64,000 nucleotides of DNA. Origin: Siphonodentalium dalli (lineage: Eukaryota > Mollusca > Scaphopoda > Gadilida > Siphonodentaliidae). The notes under the pieces are model-generated. The model was not told where the DNA came from, ran no database searches, and saw nothing but the letters and a program-made list of their open reading frames with translations. Location of the stretch: positions 232,630,961 to 232,694,960 of the forward strand of contig CP136066.1 in NCBI GenBank assembly GCA_032622095.1, in the 5' to 3' direction. Position 1 is the first letter of the stretch. Each line of letters begins with the position of its first letter. Below, in pieces: positions 13,388 to 19,870 of the stretch. The translations under genes were made by a program, and so were the position numbers.

Positions 13388-13855
13388 CTCGTTCCCATCT
13401 ACATGTCAATGTCAACATTTATGACAAATTTCATAAAGATCAGACCAAAGGTACGACCTGTAGCCCGCGCCAAAGGATTTAGTCATGCAAAGAGTAAAAT
13501 CCAAGATGGCTGCTGGCCGCCATTTTTTTTGGCCGAATGACACCAAAAGGACTCGTTCCCATCTACATGTCATTGTTAACATCCTTTACAAATTTCATGA
13601 AGATCCGACCAAAGCTACGATCTGTAGCTCGTGCCAAAGGATTTAGTCATGCAAAGAGTAACATCCAAGATGGCTGCTGGCGGCCATGTTTTTTTGGCCG
13701 AACAACCCAAAAATGACTCGTTCCCATCTACATGTCAATATTAACATCCATGACAAATTTCATGAAGATCAGACTAAAGGCACAACCTTGAAATCCAAGA
13801 TGGCCGCCAAACTGTTTTTCGATCGAAAGACCCCAAAATGATTCGTTCCCATCTA

Positions 13856-14252
13856 CCCTGCTGGGAAAAACAAGTGTCCACTTAACCACGGTGCGCTTAG
13901 CATTGCCACCGCGGCCGAAATGCAACTACACCGCGGCTCCACTGGCTAACTACAGTTGGGCATTGGTTTATTTGCCATTCGGCCATGGTGTACAAATGTA
14001 GTTGCCGCTGTGTACATTCATCAAACTGAAAAAAGACAATACAAACCAGAAATCTAACCACGGTGTACATACCATTCGGCCCCGTTGTAGTTGCTTTTTG
14101 GCCATGCTGTACATGTGTACTTGTCGTTCGGCCGCGGTGTACATGTACTTGCCGCTCGACCGCGGCGCTCAACTGCAGTTACAAACTCTGACACTGCACC
14201 CGAATGGCAAATACACCGTGGTGCCAATGTACACTTGTTTTGTCCAGCAGGG
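13856..14252. mobile_element. TA-flanked MITE, copy 1
   Basis: A 397-bp element inserted into a 163-bp unit: CCCATC-TA, then CCCTGCTGG to CCAGCAGGG, then TA-CATGTCAATG. Deleting it with one TA restores the normal unit CCCATCTACATGTCAATG. The terminal inverted repeats are about 27 bp (CCCTGCTGG, AAAACAAGTGT, then CCACGGTG further in). The interior holds four to five imperfect ~30-bp units containing CGGTGTACATGTACTTGCC. It has no coding capacity. A second copy lies at 17374-17756. The TA duplication suggests Tc1/mariner-type mobilisation. Confidence 0.88.
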
Positions 14253-14278
14253 TACATGTCAATGTCAACATTCATGAC

Positions 14279-14865
14279 CAGGGTTCGCTCTGCCACTTGC
14301 CAAATTTGCCAATGGCAAAAATAATTCACAGTTGGCAAAAAATATTTGGCAAAAGTTTTGGCAAGTAACTTTTTAATTCCTTATTAATGAAGTTAAAAAA
14401 TATCGGTCAATCAATACCATTCATTTTCGGAAATTATTACAATGGAATTATATTAGTTGTGTTTTATATGGTTTCGCAAAAGTTAACACCTCCATTAAGA
14501 TGCAGTTAATCTGATATCATTAGTATCGACGGGTGGAGGGATTACCTCTATTTAGTGTGATGGTGGTGCTTACATAATCTTCATATGATGTTCGCTTTTG
14601 ATCAAGCAACGCTTCTACTATTGTATTGTTCGGTAATCGGTTTATTGTTGTATGATAAACCGTAATAGATGAGATCATAATCATTAACTAACTGCTTTTT
14701 TATCGATATCAAACAGTGAGTGTCGAAACATAAGACTCAGTCAAGGTTGCAGAAAATGATGCTATTGGGAATAATATTTGGCAAATTCTAAAAGAATTTG
14801 GCAAAAAATATTTTCATTTGGCAAATTATTTGGCAAATGTAAATTTCGTTCCAGCGCGGACCCTG
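14279..14865. mobile_element. Non-autonomous hAT-type element with 8-bp TSD
   Basis: A 587-bp element bounded by the direct repeat TTCATGAC (14271-14278 and 14866-14873). It starts CAGGGTTCGC and ends GCGGACCCTG (terminal inverted repeat CAGGGTYCGC). Many subterminal TTTGGCAAA/TTTGCCAA motifs crowd both ends, as expected for transposase-binding repeats. An 8-bp duplication with CAGGG ends is the standard hAT signature. The interior is AT-rich and non-coding. Removing it with one TTCATGAC restores the 163-bp unit (AACATTCATGACAAATTTC). Confidence 0.88.
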
Positions 14866-14926
14866 TTCATGACAAATTTCAAAGAGATCAGACTAAAGGC
14901 ACAACCTGTATCCCGCGACACAGTAA

Positions 14927-15011
14927 ATTGTTGACGGACACACAGACACACGGATGACGGACGCCAACCCATGGCAATAGCTCAAACTTACAAAGTTGTA
15001 AGTTGAGCTAA
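14927..15011 (+). other. 3' tail and terminal hairpin of outer Helitron-like element
   Basis: After the final partial 163-bp unit (14874-14926) the sequence runs through AAATTGTTGACGGACACACA, GGATGACGGACGCC and CCATGGCAATAGCTC. It ends in the stem GCTCAAACTTAC / GTAAGTTGAGC and CTAA. Confidence 0.7.
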
Positions 15012-15269
15012 TAAAACGGGATGCGTTGGAATTTTGCAAAATGAATAAAATGAAAACCGTCAGGAGCTCCGAAATAGGGGTGGGCGGGTCACCGGAAACA
15101 CAGGTATATATTATTTTGGCTTTACTACTTCGGGGTTCATGCAGTTTGCTGAATTTTTCTTGCGGTAAAAATCCGATGACCACATTGAACCCGCCGTTCA
15201 TTTCTTATATAATACAGCAGTATTACATGGGGTGACACCACTATAGAGGGGGTCAATTACTTAAATCTA
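15012..15269. other. Unique sequence, no recognised feature
   Basis: Right flank of the Helitron-like element. The plus strand has a 69-codon open frame (15026-15235) with no recognisable motif and no supporting signals, so it is not called. I see no repeat or terminus here. Confidence 0.5.
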
Positions 15270-15453
15270 GGGAAGTCGATAGCCGAGAGGTACTGTAGTG
15301 TACTGGTCTCTCGTGCTAGCGGGCCAGGGATAGCAACCTGGTCAGGGTATTCTGACAAAAATCAGAACTCGGTCAGATACCAAGTTTGTAAAGCTGAAAA
15401 GTCTCATTTGAGATCACTGAATAAAGATCCGAATGCAAAAATACCGACTTCCC
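15270..15453 (+). mobile_element. tRNA-like, SINE-sized unit with inverted ends
   Basis: TAGCCGAGAGG at 15280-15290 matches an RNA polymerase III A box, and GGGATAGCAACC at 15328-15338 is a weak B box. Together they give a tRNA-like head as in tRNA-derived SINEs. The unit is bracketed by GGGAAGTCGATA (15270-15281) and its near-perfect inverse TACCGACTTCCC (15442-15453), which is unusual for a SINE. It cannot be a working tRNA: the T-arm is damaged and no acceptor stem pairs. No target duplication was found. The ends resemble those of the elements at 15556 and 18032. Confidence 0.45.
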
Positions 15454-15555
15454 CCATTACAACATCTATCCAGGTATTTTGTTGTTCTGCAGTATGCTGT
15501 CTGATTGGGGGTGCAGACATTAATGGCTAACCTGTGTACATGCCTCGGGGTATCT

Positions 15556-16216
15556 GGAGAAGTCAGCCCAAAACAAGGTCGGCCACAAGAGAAGTCGGCC
15601 CGGGTAAATTAAAGATTGGTCAAGAAAAGTCGGCCCCATTATTATTTTACTGCTTGTTAATGCCTGTGGCACAATAAGATGAGACCGACATTTCGCCACA
15701 CGGTGTCATAAGGGATTACATCACCTCGTAGCATTCCATTTTATGTGACCATGTTTTGGTCACATGGTGTCAAGGAGGATTATATCACCTCCTGGCAATC
15801 CATTTTCTTATCGCGCACTGTCATGGCTTTACGCAGATATGTCGATAGGGTTCGTTAAACGGAAATTTAAATCTGTACCGGAAAAATAGCCATATATACA
15901 AGACATGGTATTAGACCAGATACGAACCTTCAAACTTAGTCAGCCAATTAATCTATAGACCTAAACAATGTCCTGTCATAATTATAATGGGCGTCGCGCC
16001 AGAGGGATTTCCACATGGAAGCAGTCAGCGAAACGCCGATAAAGATCAACACTAAGTCATATACAATGTAGTGTTGAACAAGGTTTCCGTGACACCTGAT
16101 ATACATGTATGTTACTCAATTGAGTAAACATGTCACTAACTGATGTTAATAGCTGGGCCGACTTCGTACGGGGCCGACTTCTCTGGGGCCGACTTCGTAG
16201 CGGGGCCGACTTCTCC
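15556..16216. mobile_element. 661-bp element with stuttered GAAGTCGGCC inverted ends
   Basis: The left end carries GGAGAAGTCAGCCC, AAGGTCGGCC, GAGAAGTCGGCCC and AGAAAAGTCGGCCCC between 15556 and 15636. The right end carries four inverse copies (GGGCCGACTTC) spaced 15-17 bp between 16154 and 16216, ending GACTTCTCC. Inside is a two-unit 64-bp tandem repeat (15697-15812). No convincing target duplication is visible (GTAT occurs on both flanks with slightly different offsets), and there is no coding sequence. The layout is the same as in the better-bounded element at 18032-19167. The superfamily is unknown. Confidence 0.55.
15697..15812. repeat. Two-unit 64-bp tandem repeat with hairpin
   Basis: CACACGGTGTC...GATTACATCACCTC...CATTCCATTTT at 15697 recurs at 15761 as CACATGGTGTC...GATTATATCACCTC...CAATCCATTTT. 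The junction contains the perfect 9-bp stem ATGTGACCA/TGGTCACAT at 15743-15765. Confidence 0.7.
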
Positions 16217-16315
16217 TGTATTCCGCCTTGGTGTGTGCACATTAAAGAACGCTACTGCAGTCGCCACAGGGTTATAAAGTTACTAGTACTCGGCCGTGGT
16301 AGCACCTGGACCCGA

Positions 16316-16376
16316 CAGGAATGATTAACAGCCCGAGGGCCTATTTATAGACCCGAGACGGAGTTAATCATTCCTG
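16316..16376. other. Strong inverted repeat (14-bp perfect arms)
   Basis: CAGGAATGATTAAC at 16316-16329 is perfectly inverted as GTTAATCATTCCTG at 16363-16376 around a 33-base loop that itself contains the palindrome GCCCGAGGGC. The outer flanks pair partly (AGCCC / GGGCT). It could be the centre of a fold-back element or a cruciform site; I cannot tell which. Confidence 0.7.
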
Positions 16377-16657
16377 GAGGGCTGTAAAGAAACCAAGGTG
16401 CCCGACAAAATCATGCTATTACTATTATTACCACACCGTCCTGGTGTGAGCATGCTTTAATGAAAACAAAGCTTAGCGCTCGCTTCTGTTCAACTTCACC
16501 TTAAAATCATGGAATCATGACGTGTGGGTAAAATAATGTTCATCTAATAAAGAACGCCCTCTAAAGTGGTAAAAATATTAAGTAATAGTGTTAACGTTGG
16601 AATCAACAGAAAGATCAGACTTTAACTTTTGAGGCGCGCGATCGCTCTTGCGCACCA

Positions 16658-16704
16658 TCGCGCGGCTAAAATTGAAAACCAGTGAGTGATCAATTGCGCG
16701 CCTA
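16658..16704. repeat. GC-rich 45-bp repeat, copy 1
   Basis: Starts with the palindrome-like CGCGCGGCT and ends GCGCGCCTA, with AACCAGTGAGTG between. The same block with changes lies at 17265-17309, in the same orientation. Confidence 0.55.
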
Positions 16705-17264
16705 GCCAAATACGGAGAGCGTACAAGAATAAAGAAACAGCTTGAATGTTGTAGCAAAATATCAAATGAATTCTCCAAAACCAACATTCATTGTCGGCAT
16801 TCATCAAAAGGTGATCCCTCGTGCCACGATGATTGGCAGTTTAAGTTTTTTGACGTCACACGATGTGAAGTGTCAAATGCACTATCTGTCTGAGACTGAA
16901 TGATTCGAAGCTAAAAATACATTTGAACGATTTCTATGTATGGCTTATAACGTCACATAAATTCCTGGAAAATCAAAGCGAGACCACGTGGCCGGGGGAT
17001 GTTACCGTATTTATTTCGTCAGCATTGAATCGGAGTATTAAATTAATTCCTTATTAATAATTATGAATTACAATTAATATACCGGGGTAGGAGCATGTAC
17101 AATATGAAAACACAGTGTGTAACATTCACTTGTGCTAATGGATAGTGGATTAAGCAGTGTTAAACCATCAAAGAGTTTCAATGGACATCCATCGTGAGTA
17201 AACTAATTCAATTTACGCAACATTTATGAATGTATTTCCGCTGTTTATTTTATCTTGATAGAAA

Positions 17265-17309
17265 CCGCGCGGCTGGCCAAAACCCAGCGAGCGGGACTAT
17301 GCGCGCCTA
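17265..17309. repeat. GC-rich 45-bp repeat, copy 2
   Basis: CGCGCGGCT, AACCCAGCGAGCG and GCGCGCCTA in the same order as at 16658. The two copies bracket about 560 bp of AT-rich DNA. Confidence 0.55.
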
Positions 17310-17373
17310 CATTTTGTAAACATGAAAGTCTGAAAGATATCTGTATGAATTTGAACTGAATACACATGTACTA

Positions 17374-17756
17374 CCCTGCTCGGCAAAACAAGTGTCCACT
17401 TAACCACAGTGCGCTTAGCATTGCCACTGCGGCTGAAATGCAACTGCACAACGGCTCCACCAGCTAACTACAGTTGGGCCGCGGTGTATTTGCCATTCGA
17501 CCATGGTGTAGTTGCCGCTGTGTGCATTCATTAAACTGAAAAAAGACAATATAAACCAGAAATCTAACCACGGTGTACATGCCATTCGGCCCCATTGTAG
17601 TTACTTTTCGGCCATGGTGTACATGTGTACTTGATGGTCGGCCATGGTGTACTTGCCGCTTGGCCGCGGTGCTCAACTGCAGTTACAAACTCTGACACCG
17701 CCGCCGAACGCCAAACACACCGCGGTGCCAATGGACACTTGTTTTGTCCAGCAGGG
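17374..17756. mobile_element. TA-flanked MITE, copy 2
   Basis: A 383-bp relative of 13856-14252 in the same orientation. It starts CCCTGCTCGGCAAAACAAG and ends CTTGTTTTGTCCAGCAGGG. The left flank is TA; the right flank is CA, so one target base has changed. The interior has the same CGGTGTACAT and GGCCGCGGTG motifs with small deletions. It is non-coding. Confidence 0.85.
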
Positions 17757-17824
17757 CAGTACGATTGATCTTTTCAATTTGAAAACAGAAACAATTCTTT
17801 TTCAGTCCTAAATCAAATGATTAA

Positions 17825-18031
17825 ATTAATGATAAGCAAATACCTGTGCAAACTTTGATGATTAGAGAACAAATTCAACAATGCATCCAAGCTCCTGTCG
17901 AAAGTAAAAGTGCAATAATCATGTCACAAACACAGTTTACACATGATGTCATGAAATTGAATACACCTAACATTGAATTGCCTAGTCTTCGTGTATCTGT
18001 GGTACACAATAATCCATACAATCCTCAAAAC
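17825..18031 (+). pseudogene. 5' part of an open frame split by a transposon
   Basis: This frame is open from just after a TAA at 17822 to the target duplication at 18024-18031 (69 codons; possible ATG at 17858 after a GTG at 17846). If the 1136-bp transposon and one target copy are removed, the frame continues without a stop for 61 more codons to a TGA at 19359-19361, giving 130 codons in all. I recognise no domain. The run may be chance, but an open frame that continues exactly across an excised transposon is worth noting. Confidence 0.25.
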
Positions 18032-18383
18032 GGGAACGGGAAGATTCGGCGGAGGGAAGATTCGGCCATGTATTTTTCGGCGGAGGGAAGATTCGGCGGG
18101 GAAGATTCGGCCAGTCGTTTGATCTAACTAATTAGTGGAGGGATTACGGCTTGGGGATTACGGCTTATGTGGGACTAAGCTTGTGTGTGCACTAATTCTT
18201 TGTTGTAACAATAACAACTAATTAGAGGGATTATATAGGGGTCTTGATTAACTCATTTTTAGTAATGACATATTTTATTAGACTTATTAGAATGGATGAA
18301 ACATATTTACACAAGCTGATATAACCTAAGGTGTAACAGATATACAAACAGAACAATTTAAAATACATTTATAACCGACATTC

Positions 18384-18389
18384 TTTATT
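18384..18389 (-). promoter_or_regulatory. Polyadenylation signal AATAAA
   Basis: AATAAA on the minus strand, 65 bp beyond the stop codon of the short frame at 18455-18607. Its position is what one expects at the 3' end of a mRNA, and it supports reading that frame as a terminal exon. Confidence 0.45.
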
Positions 18390-18454
18390 TGAAACAAAAA
18401 ATCAACTAATAGTCTTGTCTTGTTATCTTCTTGTCTTGTTGTCGTCTTGTCTTC

Positions 18455-18607
18455 TTATTTCTTTGCCTTGCCGATTCTGTAGATCTTGGTCACTTCTTGT
18501 AGGAATTCCGATGTTCTGATGTCCTCTTCTCTGTATTTTGCCCATAGGTCGCTGATCTTCGTATCTATTTCTGTGTATTTCTTCCTCACGTCTGTCTCGA
18601 GATCATA
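18455..18607 (-). CDS. Short 3' terminal exon inside transposon (function unknown)
   Basis: A 50-codon minus-strand frame ends in TAA at 18455-18457. Upstream it meets in-frame stops (TGA just beyond 18607, and another two codons further), so it is only a fragment, plausibly a last exon. A possible splice acceptor is CTCGAG just before the Thr-Asp-Val codons. The product is strongly charged and looks helical: it runs through RKKYTEIDTKISDLWAKYRE and ends KIYRIGKAKK. The codons look protein-like, with balanced third positions, unlike the AT-rich DNA around it. Located inside the 1136-bp element, it could be the C-terminus of the element's own protein or a captured host exon. No family is recognised. 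Confidence 0.4.
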   Translation of the reverse strand, partial: YDLETDVRKKYTEIDTKISDLWAKYREEDIRTSEFLQEVTKIYRIGKAKK

Positions 18608-19175
18608 TCAGCATCAGAAAGACGACTCTGTATATTCTACCGACTGTTATACAAACACTTGGTGCCAACGTGAACAGAGTGTGAACAACTGTCAAAAAAT
18701 TTATTCGTTTTCTCATTGAATCTTCATTAATCATAATTCCTTATAGTGTTCGAACGTGATATTTGGATTTACCACGTAATTTGTAAGTAATAGGCCTAAC
18801 TTCAATATATTCACAATAAACTTACCTTATCATAAACCTAAAATAATCTCATAAAATATGTCAAACAAACTAATGACAAAACATCATAAAAGTATTAACA
18901 AAAGTAATAATAAAAGTAATTTATTCTTGTAAAATATTCACTCATAAAACATACAAATAATCTCAAACAAAACATCATAAAAGTAATAGCTTCATTTAAT
19001 TTAATTTATTCATCCAATATATTATTAAAAAATAGATCTAATTCATAGAACTTAAAACATAAAATCTCCCGTCCCAATATATTGGTATAAACCTAGGAAG
19101 ATTCGGCCGATAAAACCCGCCGAATCTTCCCTGCCGAATCTTCCCTCCGCCGAATCTTCACGGACCCCTCAAAAC

Positions 19176-19361
19176 AACATTCATTGTTGCAAATTACATG
19201 AAACACAGATCAATCACTCGTTGATTTTTCAATTTCGTGCCATGTGGGGCCTTGACCTTGTAGTGGAGAAATCGGTGTATATAAAGTGTTTGTCGACGCC
19301 GATGCCGGCTCTAAATAAAAGTGTAATGTCTAGCTTCTTCGTTGTTTCTCAGTGGATGTGA
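19176..19361 (+). pseudogene. 3' part of the split open frame
   Basis: Sixty-one open codons in phase with 17825-18031 after removal of the transposon and one CTCAAAAC copy, ending in TGA. A strong TATA box lies inside this stretch, so promoter DNA is an equally good reading and at most one of the two is right. Confidence 0.22.
19278..19286 (+). promoter_or_regulatory. TATA-box-like core promoter
   Basis: TATATAAAG matches the eukaryotic TATA consensus. AATAAA follows at 19314-19319, and a good splice donor, TTG-GTATGT, lies near 19369-19377. TATA and AATAAA this close together also occur in short retrotransposon LTRs, and TGTGGGG...TTTCTCA (about 19243-19351) begins TG and ends CA. I found neither a target duplication nor a clear primer-binding site, so the LTR reading is weak. 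Confidence 0.3.
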
Positions 19362-19870
19362 ATGCGATTTGGTATGTGTGTCCGGGTTGGGTCATGGATG
19401 ATATTGATTATCGCACATGCACATTTAAATTTGATTTGTTTTTTTAATTTACAAATTTCGAGTAGAATATTTGTTTACAATCGAGATGGCTAATCACAAA
19501 CTGTGCCACGGTAATATTTTACCGAATGCCATGTTATCAGACTAGAAAGGCTGTGATTAATCCTCGATTAATCTATTATTTGATTGAGTCTCTGAATGAC
19601 TCAGTGAGGACAATTAAAAAGTGATCATCGGCAATCGTTGTTGTTGTACTTGTATGTAAATTCCTCCGTCTCGGTTGTCTTCGGAGCACGCTGCTCTCCT
19701 AACTCAGTACCGTTACTAACAGTCGATTGTGTTGAAGTTGAAGTGAAGAAAACGTAATTCTTCGATCAGTTTCTGCTGGAGTCTGCGCAGTAACCTCCCG
19801 GAAGTCACGTGTGAAATTTACAAAAAAGCATACACGCTATTTTCGCTCTTGGTATAGAAATATATAGAAA
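19362..19870. other. Unique sequence at right edge of island
   Basis: About 500 bp of non-repetitive DNA with no gene or element that I can support. It ends in the short direct repeat TATAGAAATATATAGAAATA immediately before satellite sequence resumes at TATATTTGGTAC. Confidence 0.5.

Larger units (their letters stand above)
7176..13855. repeat. ~163-bp tandem minisatellite array (A/B subtypes)
   Basis: About 39 units of 160-165 bp. Shared blocks are CCAAGATGGC, GGCCATGTTTTTTGGCC, ACCCCAAAATGACTCGTTCC, CATCTACATGTCAAT, AACATCCATGACAAATTTCA and CGACCTGTAGCCCGCGCCAA. Two subtypes mix in an irregular pattern: type A has GATTTAGTCATGCAAAGAG and type B has GATTGAATTTTGAAATCC. The array is the core of the Helitron-like element. 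It is interrupted by the left end of the nested copy (7603-7710) and its right tail (about 9350-9431). Short open frames occur on both strands but repeat with the unit and are not called as genes. After 13855 the last unit is split by two MITEs and resumes at 14253-14278 and 14874. Confidence 0.92.
7079..15011 (+). mobile_element. Outer Helitron-like element with minisatellite core
   Basis: The proposed 5' terminus is TCAAAGTGTC at 7079, preceded by A. The proposed 3' terminus is the hairpin GCTCAAACTTAC-AAAGTT-GTAAGTTGAGC followed at once by CTAA (15008-15011), after which host DNA resumes with T. A TC start, a CTRR end preceded by a hairpin, insertion between A and T and no target duplication are the hallmarks of Helitrons. 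A central ~163-bp tandem array between fixed left and right ends is known for the non-autonomous Helitron/Helentron-like (HINE) elements of bivalves. No Rep/helicase coding sequence is present. The 7933-bp span is swollen by a nested family member (7603-9431), an internal 1764-bp duplication and two MITEs. The boundaries were inferred by comparison with the nested copy, whose empty site can be reconstructed. Confidence 0.6.
16217..17373. other. Unique sequence between mobile elements
   Basis: No coding region or element could be recognised across this 1.16 kb. It holds a strong hairpin (16316-16376) and two related GC-rich blocks (16658-16704 and 17265-17309), listed separately. The remainder is AT-rich with no open frame that I would defend. 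Confidence 0.5.
18032..19167. mobile_element. 1136-bp DNA transposon with stuttered inverted ends and 8-bp TSD
   Basis: Flanked by the direct repeat CTCAAAAC at 18024-18031 and 19168-19175. The inverted ends read GGGAACGGGAAGATTCGGC and (inverse) GGGTCCGTGAAGATTCGGC. Both are followed by the identical GGAGGGAAGATTCGGC and by further GGGAAGATTCGGC copies, giving four to five stutters at each end. Next to the left end are two GGGATTACGGCTT units. The interior carries a minus-strand 3' exon (18455-18607) with a polyA signal, and otherwise AT-rich DNA. An 8-bp duplication occurs in hAT, P, Merlin and a few other superfamilies. The GGG start argues against hAT and would allow Merlin, but no transposase domain is visible, so the assignment is open. 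Confidence 0.82.

Noticed and set aside
7128-13482. Open frames of 60-105 codons inside the 163-bp array
   Set aside because: They repeat with the minisatellite unit, occur on both strands and show no protein-like features.
13897-14338. Open frames of 77-94 codons in the GC-rich MITE
   Set aside because: They arise from the internal tandem motifs and inverted ends; several overlapping frames are open at once and they cross the element boundary.
14893-15235. Open frames of 102 codons (minus strand) and 69 codons (plus strand) at the Helitron-like 3' end
   Set aside because: The minus frame runs across the transposon tail into unique DNA and neither has a recognisable motif; they overlap each other on opposite strands.
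15270-15345. Functional tRNA gene
   Set aside because: The A box is good but the B box and T-arm are damaged and no acceptor stem forms.
16130-16324. 64-codon open frame near the right end of the 661-bp element
   Set aside because: Half of it is the translated GGGCCGACTTC stutter, so it reflects the terminal repeats and not a gene.
19243-19351. Solo LTR with TATA box and AATAAA, bounded by TG and CA
   Set aside because: No target duplication flanks it, no polypurine tract or convincing primer-binding site is visible and there is no second copy in the window. It is kept only as a note under the TATA feature.
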